A DNA stretch of 64,000 bases from Prunella strophiata (lineage: Eukaryota > Chordata > Aves > Passeriformes > Prunellidae), in NCBI GenBank assembly GCA_036583965.1, contig JAZBQD010000014.1, forward strand, positions 27,385,490 through 27,449,489. Reading direction: 5' to 3'. How positions within the stretch are numbered: the first letter of the stretch is position 1; each line of letters starts with the position of its first letter. Shown in pieces: positions 1 through 13,470 of this stretch. The translations under genes were made by a program, and so were the position numbers. The notes beneath the pieces are model-generated. The model made no database searches and was not told the DNA's origin. It saw only the letters and a list, made by a program, of their open reading frames with translations.

Positions 1-444
1 CACTTAAACTAGCAGCACAACTAGCAGGATCAGCCTAGCATTCTCAATGGTACTATCTGCCACAATATTACTGGTTTGGAAGCCCTTTTTTGTACTCCAG
101 CACTTGTGTTAACTGGCCAAATCTCTAATAACTTCAGTGCTGTGGGATTAATTTTAAGGGTCAGTAAAATTTGTATTATTTCTAATGCTGATGGCATTTG
201 AAATAAGGTTATATAAAAATCTTATTTTTTCTCATCCACTTTATGGATATGGATGGATACATTTCAATCAAAATTTATAGCTTATGACTAGCTTCTCTAC
301 TCTTATCATCGGTAACAAGAAACAAAACTAGAAAAAAGTTAACAGGTAACAAATGCTGTTCAATTTAATTAATTCATTCATTAACTCTTACATTAAAGTA
401 AAATCCCTATGACATGCATGTAGCCAAAAACACAGTCCTCTCAC

Positions 445-464
445 AAAAAAAAAAAAAAAAAAAA
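445..464. repeat. poly-A tract (20 A)
   Basis: This is an uninterrupted run of 20 A followed by GGAAAA. No retrotransposed body is recognisable upstream, so I treat it as a mononucleotide microsatellite. Confidence 0.95.
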
Positions 465-3400
465 GGAAAATGTAGGGCTATCAGCTACTCCATGATTCAA
501 AGAATCCAAACTGCAGGGGTTTCCAACACTTCTGACAGGATCAGTTCTATCCATTACACCTCCTTGCAAAGAACAGGTCAGGGATGCCCTCACATCATAA
601 GATGGCAAAGCATAACTTAAAACAATCAGGAAGCAAAGCTCACAAGTTTCTTAAGGCTTTGTTTTCTGACAGATGTACAATTAATGTCCACTGCGGGCTA
701 CAGGTGGTTCCATATTTATTTTTCAAATGAATGTTACTAGCCTGCTTGTCCCACAAATGTTATTTACAATCACATCTTTTATTCTTGTTTTAGCTGACAG
801 GACAATCTCCTCAAGGATCTGGGCAGAGCTGATATATTTGATTTTCAGGTTATCTACTGCCTGCAGATACAAGCACTTTGATTGTTTACAATGCAGGAGT
901 AATTGGTAACCATTAAATAACTCCAGAGACTGATTTAAGAGTCCTTCACCTACTGCATGAAAGTAGGGCTTCATCCCACAGTTCCTAATCTGGCTAAATA
1001 CTAAAGATTTCACTACAAAAACAGGATATTAAAAAATTAGCAAATGCAATGATAATTTAATCATCAATCACATACAAACATTATATTCAGTTTTAATTGT
1101 TTCAAATCAATTTATGTTTCAAAGTGGAAATTAAAATAATAAACAAGCATGTTCTCTCATTATACTTCCAAAATCAGTTAAAAATATTAATTTGTGTAGC
1201 ACAGTTTAAAGCAGAATTTCTAGTGCTGCTTTCAGCATCTCAAGCCAAAATGAGGACACTAAAACAAAATTTAGCCAGTGTTCCTATGAGGAATTTCACA
1301 TGTTGTTTAATTGGTGATACATTACTTGTGATTACATAGGTTCAAGTTGCTGACAATATTTAAAATAACTTTCAGAATCATTTGCCTGGTCTTGCACAGT
1401 CAAATAGAATTACTTAGCTATAAAAAAATCTGACAAAAGTCACAGGCAGTGTTTTAACTATTTTCTGACACCATTTAATTGTCACTGAACTTTCCTGCTT
1501 CACAAAATGGCGTGGAAGCACAATACTGTTACGAACACACTGTTTGTTGGCAGAACTCCTCTGAACTCAGCATTTTGTACCAGAAAAGAGCAGTGAAATG
1601 CATCCACTGAAGACATCACACATTACCAGAAAGCATCCATCATAGATGTAGCCTAAATCAGATGCTAAAGCAGCACTGTGGGAGGCCATCCAGTGAGAAC
1701 TGCAGTGAGCTCACCATGGCCGTGTTTCACCACAGAGCCCACATTCACCATCCTTTGAGGAGCAAGGTTGAAGTGTGGAGCAGGAGACAGGGGTATCTCT
1801 CTCTTGCCATTCTCTGCCCCTCTGGCTTCTTTGGGGAGTGCAGCACCAAGGCTTCCCCCCTGCTTCCATGTGAAAGTAACGTGGGTGCTTAAGGGCTGAT
1901 CAGCAGCAGCTTCCCACAAGAGCAGCTCCACCTGTTCATGGACCGAAGGAGACACCAGTGGCAGAGCATCCTCACCAGTGCAGCACTACAGCCAATCTAA
2001 GGAGTCACAGAATCCTCTTCTGCTCCACATAACTCTAATGCAACCCCTCAATCTCATCCAGACAGAGCTTTCTTTCCAAGCAGAAAATGTAAGGAAAACT
2101 GAGATTGTTCCTAAATAATTAACAGTGCCAATTGTCTGACTTCTTGGAGCATAAACTTACATGTTAGCACACTGTAAATTAGCCAAGTGGAAGCCCAACA
2201 TTTTACAATCTACAGCCAGAACCAAATGACACCTGGACTCCTGCAAATCTCAGGTGCACATTCTGCAAAAATCACATAAGGTATACAGCAGAGACTGAGC
2301 CAAGTGCTCTTCCAGGTAAGCTGGTGGATATGCTACCACAAATTTTACCAGCCACAGGCAAACCACAATATGTTCAGACCCAATCACAACTGATCTCATA
2401 GAGACATTTCAAACACTTTTCTCCAAAGAGAGAACTGCCACTTTGAAAAATTTCAACCTGTTTACCCAGCTGTTTTGGCCCTACAGCTGTCATTTAAAAG
2501 GTCATAAACATTCATTTTTATAATGAGGTAATGATTTTACCTTCTTGTGCTCAAGTTTCCCTTAAAATATTGGAATAACTTTTGCAGTTGAAAGTTTACC
2601 ATTGAAAATTTTAGAAGAAGTATCTGAAGAGTTCAGAAGGTCATGATAAGTCAAATACAGAAAATGTCTCTATTGTTAATGTAACCACTAGGGTTCTATG
2701 CAAATTCCACAGGGGGATGTATGTACTTATTGATTTGTTCTGCTTTTACATTTGAGTACTACATCTGCAGCTCTGTTGCTCTGCATTTTGTAAACATATA
2801 TGTATATAGGATTAGAAGATGGCAAACAATACATTATCTCACTCTTTCAAGTAAAAAAAATCTAGCCACAAAAATCCTTTATAAACTTTACAGTTAATGT
2901 GGAACTGTAAGAAAAAATCCAAACATTTGGATATACCTGTAAGTATGCGAAATGAGGCAAAAGGTTCACCCTCACACCTAATTCTGAAGCATTTCTTCTT
3001 TGTGTCTCCATCAAACAAGGATTATGTTTGGTTCAACACTAAATAAGAACTGTGATAATTTACAACTTTTTATACTGAGGTAGGAGCAAAATTTTCCAAG
3101 TTGTACTCACATGTTCACATGTGCAAGAGACACAGAATTAATTAGTTTAGCATACTACTCTGGCTTATCTCTGTAAGCTTACTTTTCTGAATTTCATTTC
3201 CTAGACTAAAATTGTAGCTCTCCATATTTCTCAAAGGAGAAAATCATAGAATAAACTAAATGCAAAAGATAGTGTCATTTCAGAGACTAGTATTATTTGC
3301 ATAACTTTTTTTCCTTCTCTGTCCTACCTTCCAGTTTGTTTAAAAGTCGTACATGCATTGTACTATAACCTTGGCTTTTCAATTATACATCAATCAGAAA

Positions 3401-3808
3401 AACATATTCGGAGGTAAAAAAAAAAGAATAAAAATTGATACAAGGTTGTTGAATGTGAAGTGAATTTTACTGTCATGTCACACACAGAAAACTCTGCCTT
3501 ATATGAAAGTATCTATTAACAGGTTTTGTTTTGTTTAAATATAAGATAACACATAAAAGTACATGTAAACTGTATATGTTGTTGTACCTGCATGAATTCT
3601 GTTATTATACTTTACTTTTACATTATGTCATGAATAAACAAACTCTAGGTCAGATCTAAATACTCAAGTCTCATCTTGATCCCTCACTGTCTCTCAGACC
3701 AGCTTCATTTAGAGTGCATAAAGTGTGAGAGAAGAGTAAAGGAGCTCAACCTGCAGTTTATATCTCCAGCAAAGAAGATAATGTGAGATGTAAATGAAAT
3801 TAATAGTA

Positions 3809-3890
3809 AAAAAAAAAAACAAAAAAGGAAAAAACAAAAAAGGAAAAAAACCAAACCAAACCAAAAATACAAAAAAGCCACCACCAAAAT
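3809..3890. repeat. A-rich interrupted simple repeat
   Basis: A 12-A run is followed by CAAAAAAGGAAAAAA-type units and then a short CCAAA tandem (CCAAACCAAACCAAA). It is low-complexity purine-rich sequence, probably grown by slippage from a poly-A seed. Its complement produces the phenylalanine/leucine-rich part of a minus-strand open frame at 3705-4004, which is therefore not a credible protein. Confidence 0.85.
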
Positions 3891-6800
3891 AAATCTATTT
3901 CCTTTTAGGTTTACAATAGATGTCGCGGTACAAAGCCCAACGTATCTCTTCGGTCTTCCAGGTTCAGCTTCCACTGACCAAGATAACACAGCATGATCAT
4001 GCATATGTCATCATGCATACCTACATGGATAGGAAAAACTATTAAAGTTTTATAGAGTTCATAGTCTGAGCCCTTCAAAATTGATTACTTGCATTTCTTC
4101 AAGTGATTTCAGGCACCAAAAGCTACAAACACATTTAAATCTGCCTGACTTCAGCAATGATCATGCATTTACTGTAGTTTTCATTATATTGAAAATACTT
4201 CAGCTTCATTAGCAACAGATGAATTAATTATTTTTTTTCATTAATTCAAATGATCTTTTTTTCCAATTTTTTATAAGCCCCAAGGTTCTTTCAGCAATAT
4301 CGGCTCCTTCTCTCTTCCATAAAATTGTAATCAATCTCTATTATTGTCATGAAAATGGTAGTTGTCACTTTGCAGAGAAAAAAACAATCAATACGTCTTG
4401 CAGAGTAGAATAGGAGTTTAATGCAGTGAATTGATGTCTGTTAGAGAAATTTAGCTTGCCAGCAGTTTGGGACAAGCTAATAGAAAACCAGAAAATTCAC
4501 TGAAGGTTGACAGATGAATACACAGACATGCCACAAAAATTAATATTTGGGCACTTTGTATAGCCTGTCATTTCATATGCTGGAGAGAAAATAGATGTAG
4601 ACAAGCATATCCCTCAGGAAATCCTTTTGGTTTTAAAGGCAAAAGCCAAAAGCATCTAAAAATGAATTCTTCACTGTATTATTTTTATGTCTATGTAGGT
4701 TTCTGAAAAATAAGTATTCTGAAACAATTTTCCATTTAACTATTTTGCATCAGACATGATAGTGAATATGAAACACTGCTCAGTGATAAAATAACACAAA
4801 GTTTCTGAGACAATACTGAATTCTTGATCCTTCCGGATAACACTGCATTGCAAAACCAAATCAGAGCACTACTTCAAAAATTAGTACAGAAACTGAACAA
4901 TAGGACTGCTCACAAAATGTTCTGACTCATGAAGAGAAAAAAAAAAAAACAAAAAAAAGCCACAAGTAAAATTTTCATAATACCTAGAAAGAGATGCAGT
5001 CATACATTTCATGACAAATACAATACCCTCAAAAGAGCTGCTAGAATTATTTGAGCATTATTAAAAAAAAAAGTTACATTTTAGGAACATAATCCTCCTT
5101 TCTGTCTATTGCCATCTGCAGAAGCTGTCAAAACACTCCACCTTCCAATTACACGCTTTCTGTCTTTCACTTGCTCCAACATAAGCCTATAATCTGTTTA
5201 ATTCCCTTGTTTGGTTGGTTTAATAAACAATGCTTTTAAGTAGCAGGGCTTGATAAACCCAGCATCCACAACAAGCAAACTGCAGTTATCCCTCCCTCCA
5301 GGAGAGCATCAGCACCACTGACTGCAGAGACAACATGCTGGCCACAGCAGGCAGCAGCACAGGGCACCCAGCTTTGGAATTCTGTGGCACCACTCTCTGA
5401 ATTCCATTCTTCCTGTGAAATCTGCTAATTCTACAATGCATATAAATGGGACACGGTCTTCAGGGTCCTGCCTGTGGTCCCCAGAAAGCTCTAAAAGAAT
5501 GAATTTTAAGACCTCAGGTACCCAGCAGGTCAAAGAGTAGCAAACGAGTCTCTAAATGCCTAAGGCAAGCAGCTGATTTTTTGTGGTGTAATGTTCGTGC
5601 TGTCATTCCAGAGACTTCAAGTAAGCCTGGCATATGAGCTCTGTTTCAGTAAGAGGAACAGCTTTTTATCATGTGCAAAAGAGCATTCTTGGGCAAAAGG
5701 ATGAGATGCTAAAGATGTCAGTAATTTTGCATGGAAACACACATGTTTAAACATACAGAACAGAAGGGACAAAATTTAACAGCTCCTTCACTGTAAAACT
5801 GAAATAAGACCAGACAACAGAGGTCTACAATAGGGTGGACATTGAAGAAAATCTGCATCTCCTACTGTCATCACCATGCTGTCATGGATTTAAAAATACC
5901 CATGTGAATTAGAGGTCTCCCCTGCCACTCCTGCACTCCTTTCTGATGACATCAGAAATTTGATACAGGAAGTGAACAAATGTTAATGTTACTGAGGTTT
6001 GCCAAAAAATAGGAAAATTAATCTAATTTTGTCCTAATTTCTAAAAGAATTTGACCTTCAACCTGATGAAAAATTAGGTCGAGTTTCTGCCACTGCAAAA
6101 TTTAAGTTAAACAATAAAAGGAAAATAAGCTTCTACTGAGACTGTGCCAAGTCACAATTTTGCAAGCCTAATAGAAAGCAAACAGTAACACTACTTGGAA
6201 GAAGTTATGACATTCTTTAAAAAAAGAATTTCATACTCCATAGGAATTTCACAACACTAATGTAGGAGGTCCTAAAAGCCAAATAAATGTGTGGTCTTTA
6301 TTTCACAACTGAGTTCCAGCTGCTATTGTACATTACAGGATCATGCAGCTGATGGTAATGACAAGAAATCAGTGTTGCATGGCACTGTCAACTTTTCATG
6401 AGTGCAAACATTTATGGTTCACCCTAGGAAAGGTAAAGGGTTATTGCAGAAGGTGACAGACTATTAGCAGAGCTAGCTCAAAATAGGAAATGTTCTGTTA
6501 TACACTGTCAAGTCTGATGCATCAGATTTGCATGTGTGGTAAGAAAATGAACACACGTGTTATGCCCTGAGAGTTACATATGCATTTTTGTAAGAAGTGC
6601 AAAGCAGAGTTTGGTGTAAATGCAAGCTGTTACAAAATTTATCAGTGCTGTAAGCACTTGCAACATCACTGGCTCCACATGAATGTATACACTGAATCAC
6701 TTTCATCAAAATTTTGTGAAGATATAAACATAAATTCAGTATTAAGCATGGATATTTTTTGTAATCAGTATGGTGGATCCTGAGGGAAATATTCCCATTG

Positions 6801-8971
6801 AATTTTCTTTAGGCTTTCTAAGGTAATTTGTGCAAGACTGATGATGAATTTGAACAGGTTTGAAAGCTCAGTCCCACTGAGGAAAAGGGTAATAGGTATT
6901 TCCCAATTAAACTCTTTCAGATTAGCTTACTGACAAAGGGACATAAATTTGAACCCACAGCATACATTAAAATTAGATGAGCTTCTACTGAAGATGGTAG
7001 ATTTTCAGATTTTTTTCTTAATTTCACAAATATTTTTCAGTCATTTCCACATAAACAGCCAGAAATTTTGTTGTACTCTTAGAACAGACTAACAAGTTAC
7101 AGCAATAGCTTGGAAATGCCTTCCATCTGTATTATACTCCCCAGTCATCATGTGAGAATTATACCATGTAAACCTTTCTAGCACTTGCCATTAATGCAAA
7201 TACCATCTATATGAATCTGTTCTACTTTAAAGTCTTCTTCCTCATTCTCTACACATAATTGTAATGTAGTCTGTTTCCTCTGAAACATGAAACATTTCCA
7301 GGGTCTATGTGAACACTTTTTCCAATAAGACTCAATAAAATTATGATGCAAGGGCATGATCCTCCATCCACTGAAGTTAATGAAAAGTGTACTCTGGTTT
7401 AAACAGTACAGAAAGAATGTTTACAAAAAAAAAAAAAAATATTAAATGCAGTCAAAGCAGTGGACTTTCTATCTAACATCTGGCCTCATTTACTACAAGT
7501 GTCAGTCATGAGCATTAGATAAATACAAATCAAATGCCTTACAAAATTCCTGCAGCTTCATTTCCTGTGCAACTCCAATGTTCACTAACATTAACAAATA
7601 CATTTGCTTCAGGTGGAAAAGAGTTTTTTTCAAAAATACCAAATAGGTATCATCTTGATTTCTCATTTTGCTATTGACCAAGAAATAACAGACTGCTAAC
7701 TACTAAATCATTACTAGTTGAATTTGGATCTGATTTCTTTTATGAAATAGAAGGCTTTATACCCTACAGATTTTCTTCTGAATAATCTCTTTCCCCTCAC
7801 TTCATATTTGCAAATGAACTTAACTGGTCAGCAGACAAGAGTTCATGCGGTGCTGAAGAAAAACATATGACAAATAAAAAAACTTTCTAACTTCTCAAAA
7901 TCTTACCTTCATTTTTAAGAACAACCATCATAGGTACTTTGTATAACATGCCCTTTAAAAACTATATTTAGTTTTAAGATCAATCTTTGAATAGATCCTC
8001 ATTCAGGATTAATTTCTATTCTGGTTTTTGTAGGGGCCATTACCTTAAACCTGTTTACAGAATAACAGCAAAGAAAGGTGGTCTTATATAACCACAGCTA
8101 CAAGCAATTAGACAGCAGTGATGCCTTCTAGCAAAGAATAGGTTGTTCTAGTTCTGTTTTGTTTCCCCTGTGAAGTGTGCTAACACTTCTCATTTGGTTA
8201 AGAGATTTGAAGTCAAAGGATCCCCAAACTTATCTGTTTGCACATTCATTGACATACACCAGAGTGTTTCCTGTTTTGATTTTTAAGGAAACTGCCTGCA
8301 CTGACTAGTTAGAAATACAGAAAGGCATTTGACAGCAGACAAAATGGGCTAGACAACTCTCACACCTCCTCCCTAAGCTTCTCTTTTTGCATTCTCATAA
8401 AGGATGTTCGCTGCCTAGCCCAGTCCTAACTTTTCTGTGGCTCTCTCCTGCTCAAAGCTACGTCAAGGAAAGCCTCCACAGACATCAGCAAGAGGAGCCT
8501 GAAATTCAACAACTTTGGTGGCCATCAGCCATTGTGCTGCATTGGTTTGAGTACCTGCTGTGGACATCAGGTAGATGTCCACAGAGGAAAGAAGATGATG
8601 TACAAGGAAAACCCTTAATATCCAGAGACACTGACACTGATCTTGCTAAGCACATGCTCCTACAAGTCAATTGCAGAACCTGTAGCAGCTCAAGGACAGT
8701 TTATATTGACACTGTGTCACTCTAACAGAGGTGTTTGGGATATTATCAAGGTTATCCTGCTGTAAATTAAAGTTTGAGCTAACCTAATGTGGAAAGTTTT
8801 ATTTAATATCAGATTTAATCCTGGTACTTCACATCATTAGGAATATGTCATAGCAAAGAACAACCTAATTCCAAAATGATCAAAATAACTTGCCATGGAA
8901 TTAAGGCTGTCTTTATACCAGAAATAAAGAATACACGCACTAGGTTTTAAACAGACTGTTAGGCCAGAACC

Positions 8972-9001
8972 ATAGACCAAAGAAAAATAGACCAAAGAAA
9001 A
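8972..9001. repeat. perfect 15-base tandem duplication
   Basis: The unit ATAGACCAAAGAAAA occurs twice in a row without a mismatch. The exact match suggests a recent small local duplication. Confidence 0.9.
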
Positions 9002-12000
9002 TTAGCAGGTTAAACAGGGAAACACACAATAAAGATGCCCCAAAAGGTTTAACTTTGAACCATATATCTTCTTAAAACAAAAGAAAACATGTGCAAAACC
9101 AGAGTCACTTTACTATTCATTGCTGAAATTTTTCAAACACAATCATGCTATACTTACAGGATATTTTGATTGGGTGGAATCAAGACAGGTTAGATGCTGT
9201 AGCTGTGAATTCCTGTGTTCTGTTCAGTACACTTTTTAAACTAGAACTTCAAGCATGAACACATCAAATGTTATGTTTAAATTCCCAACTTGAAATACAC
9301 ATTAAAAAGTTGACTGTTCTGTTCTATGATGGCATCAATTTACCAGTAAATGTTGTTCAAATGATGTCATGAAATGCCATGAATAGAAATCTTTTCTATA
9401 ATTTTCAAACCAAATGAAAATTCTAGTGAAGAAGGTAAATACAATATTAAACCACTTTAAGCATTAGCTAACTACACTTTTCTGAACACTGGTAAAGCTA
9501 TCCATTTTTATATGGGTTTATTCAATTTGAAGAGCAGAAGGATGCTCAAAGTTTATATATAGTATGTGAGAATGGAGTGCTGCACTTATATTACACCTAC
9601 CTTGTGATTCAGTTCTTAAATCTACAACCTTACTAAATGTGACATGCTATGATTACTTCTCCTGAAAGGACAAAACAAACCTCATATCAAAAACTTAACA
9701 GTCTCTTTGGTGTTCTGAAAAAGCCACCTGATCTGTGCCTCAAGCATCACTGATATGTTTCTTTCCTAGCTGCAAAACAGGGGAAAGATTTTTAATTCAC
9801 AGTTTGACTCCTCACTACTTGCGGGAAGCCCACACAAGGACTTTTGCTTTTGTTTCGCTAATAGCAGCACCAAATACTGAGGTGGTTGTCAGAAGCCCAG
9901 GGAGAATGCTTTCTGTGGGCTGTTCTCAGTAAGGCTCTGCTCCAACTAGGGGAGCGAGGGAAAGGAGAGAAAGACAGGAAAATGGCAGAGACCAATTAGT
10001 CAACACAGCCTGTCAAGCAACCCAGCACTGGGAACCAGGAAGCTGCCTCATTGCACACCCCGCCACAGAAACAGCAGGTGGGAAAAATGTATAATTGGTC
10101 AAAGTAAAATAGAACCTAAATGGCATTTCTCACACAAAGGAAAGATAAGGAAATGATCTTTTTTTATGCTGTTGGAAAAGAAAAAAATATGTAAAAAGAG
10201 AAGCGATAACCACAAAGCTGGAATCTGATAAAGAACCTGAAGCCTGGGATGCTGACATTATGTGGAATATGAAAAAGACAACTAAGAAAACAGAGTATTT
10301 GGAAAAGTGTCAGTGCCAAGGACAGCACTGATCTATTTGTCTAACTTTCCTACATAGCAATCTTATCACTTTGCTCAATCTGCCAAAAGAAGCTGTAAAA
10401 GCAATAGTCTAAATGTGAAAAGCGGCTGCAGCAAAACCCTGCACATAATGCCTTCTCACAGAAAACTACAATGGAGAGAAAAACATTTAAATGTTGCAAA
10501 AATTATGGCGAGAGATAGTGGTTGAGGAAACAATCTTAAAAAAAAAACAAACCCAAAACATAATAATGTGTGTGTGTCTGCCACAGCAGCAGTTTTGGAA
10601 AGGACAAGGAAAAATTCAAATCCCCCTCTAAAAATGTTTCAGGGAGAGAACCCCAATAAAGTGGGGTAAAGATAGTCAGATATTTAAGGGCTCTGCAAGA
10701 GGAGACTTTACTTTTATGTGTAGCATTCATTCAGGCAAAACAAAAGAGTGAGGCAAATACACCTGATTTAATTTGTTTTATGTGACTACTGAGGGCAGAA
10801 AAGACAAAACTGATTTGGGCTCACCCATAGTTCTGATAATTTAAGCAACTAACTTCCATGAAATAGTTCTTGGAAGAGCAGCAATTAATTCCAAAGAGAA
10901 TCAATTTTTCTTTGCCAAATCAGATCAAAAGCTTTCCTTTCTCTGAAAGGTTATTAAAACTTACTGGACTTAAAACATCCTTCCTTGGTCTCTTTACACA
11001 GTCAGTTACAATCCTGCTTTAACTGCATGAAACTACAGTTTACTGTTGTTAGTCAGATAGTAATGACATATGGCAGAGAAAACACAACAGCGTTCTCCCT
11101 CTATTTGCCTAGTTCTGATCTGCAAAGTAACAATTAAAGTGTCACTTTGGATGGATGATAAATGCGGAAATTATGTTCATTTCTGAAGTTATAAAAATAG
11201 AGTATAAACATAGAACAAACAAACATCATTACAAATAAAACCCTTTTTAAAATGCTCACTCTATGCATTTCTCTACTTTTATATTCCCTATTCCCCATAG
11301 GGATATTATCTATTCCAATTCCACTCAATGGATATAATTTAAATAGGGACTGACTTTGAGTTCTTCCAGATTTAGAATAAGATATTAAAACAGTTTTCAA
11401 TTATTTTGACATCAATAATATTTGCAGGTGATGGGTGAAGGAAAATTATGTCAAAGCTGAGGAAAATATTAACTTCAGAAGCTTGAAACTGTTGTTCAAG
11501 TCATGCTAAGTACATAATGTGATAGCAAATGTTTTTATACAGTTTCAAAGACTTGGCTTTATTTGGTGCTTTGGTGATTACAAAGTTAGCCTTTTAGGGA
11601 CCTAAATGGCTTGGAAAATATGTTATACTATTTCACAGAAGTATGGACTGAGGCAGTAAAAGAAAAAGAGCATCTTACATCATGGCTGCCTCTAAAATTA
11701 ATTTTAACATCAAATAGATGCAAAAAACCATACACATACATATTTAAACCACTCTTTCAAAATATCAGGACATCTGTCTTGTAGGAGTTATTGCTCTTGG
11801 TGAAAATACTCACAGCAGAACAGAGGCTTCTGATAATTAGTTGAGTCAAAACAGGCCTACTTATTACAAACAACAGAAAAAAAAGACAATTTCTTACTTC
11901 TCCCTTCTACATTTTGAATTTTTTTTTTTGTTCTTGAATAACAAGGCATTCCCATTGTGATACCCTGAAAATCCGAGATCTCTCCTGTGACTTTCAATCA

Positions 12001-13452
12001 TAATATCACAAGAAGATTAACAACACTATTTCTGACCCAAAAATTTACCTACAGTAAGTACAGAACTCTAGAAGTGGTATCTCTCATGACTACTATAAAA
12101 CTAAAAGACACAAGCAGGCTACAAGCATGCAACAGAAGCCCTACTACCCGTGATTAACCGAGTAGAAATTAGTATTCTCACATGGTGCTTCATTGCGCAC
12201 TTGCAAGAAATAATACCAAATAATTCAATAAAGCGGTAATTAAAAACCTGTCTCAATTCTCCTGGCACTGTGGCAATCATGCTCCCACAACCTCACAGCT
12301 GAGCACAGAGCACTCAGCTGCCTGCACTGCACTGCAAAGAAACAATCCACCCACTACTGACTCCTGTTGTTTCATAGGGGATCCAATTACTGATATCGTT
12401 CTGACACCAGAGATTAGCTGATTGCCAGTTCAGTGTGCTTACAAAATCTTATGTGTCACAGGAGGCCCTTTACTTGTTTCTGTAAGACAAACAGTGGTTT
12501 TTTTTAAAAATCTATTAAAAACCCACTAGAATATATTCTCTCTCATGTGTAGCTCTTCAGCCCCATTCTGTTGGACTCAAAGCAAATTCCTCCTCTAAAA
12601 TTGTCATAGAACTAAAGTGTAGTGACAGTACCAGCAAAAATGCAGTTTTAATTGTGCTTTTCAAAGAAGAGATTTAATAGAGGCAGAAGCTATATATGCC
12701 ACTATTTTAGCACTCAGAAAGACCACAAAGACCTGTGGTCACAGTCTGAGATCACAATTAAATTTTTTTCTAATTAAAAAATGTTAATGGAACTTTGCAC
12801 TGCTCTTTTTCTAAATCTAAGAGCTCATTGGAACAAGCACTTGTCTGGAAAACAGTGGCTTAGTTTTTGTTAGAAAGTGTTTTTCTAATCCCCAATGCCG
12901 TAAATAAAATTCATTAAGACTGTATAATATCAGTCAGTTAAATTCTATTACCATTCAAAGGAAATATATCAGTGGGGCTCCAACACAATTTTCCTGTTAC
13001 AGCTCTTGAACTGAAACAAAAAGAAGAAATGGAAAGACAAACTACAGGTCAGGCAAATTAATATTAAGGCAAGAAAGGTCAGATACTAAAGAAAAATAAG
13101 GAAGAAAGAGAGAGATGAGCAAAAAATACTTTTATTTTCTCACTACCAACACCAGTATTCTTAAAGGCAGACATCCTAATGACTCTGCTGGTTATTCAAG
13201 TGCTTAGGCTGTATCTACATATGAGAAACCAAGAATACCCTTTTTAATGCTCCAATGAACTTTACCATCTATTCTAGAAAACGGTGTCTTCATCAGCTGC
13301 AACAAGACATATTTTATTACTTTGAATACCATAGGATTTTACTGTAAATAACACCACCTCTAGAGAACAGAAGCTTAAGTTGATGTGGGAAATGATGTAA
13401 TGCTACTACAGATTTAGAATGAAAGAGACTTTATTTATTTATGCCACGATAT

Positions 13453-13470
13453 AAAAAAAAAAAAAAAAAA
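13453..13470. repeat. poly-A tract (18 A)
   Basis: An uninterrupted run of 18 A sits in AT-rich sequence. No associated element is visible. Confidence 0.93.

Noticed and set aside
3705..4004. 99-codon minus frame with a strongly hydrophobic Phe/Leu segment
   Set aside because: The hydrophobic part is the complement of an A-rich simple repeat, not a real membrane segment.
8387..8725. 112-codon plus-strand open frame
   Set aside because: It starts at TTG, has no domain or signal, and its length is within the rough chance expectation for this composition.
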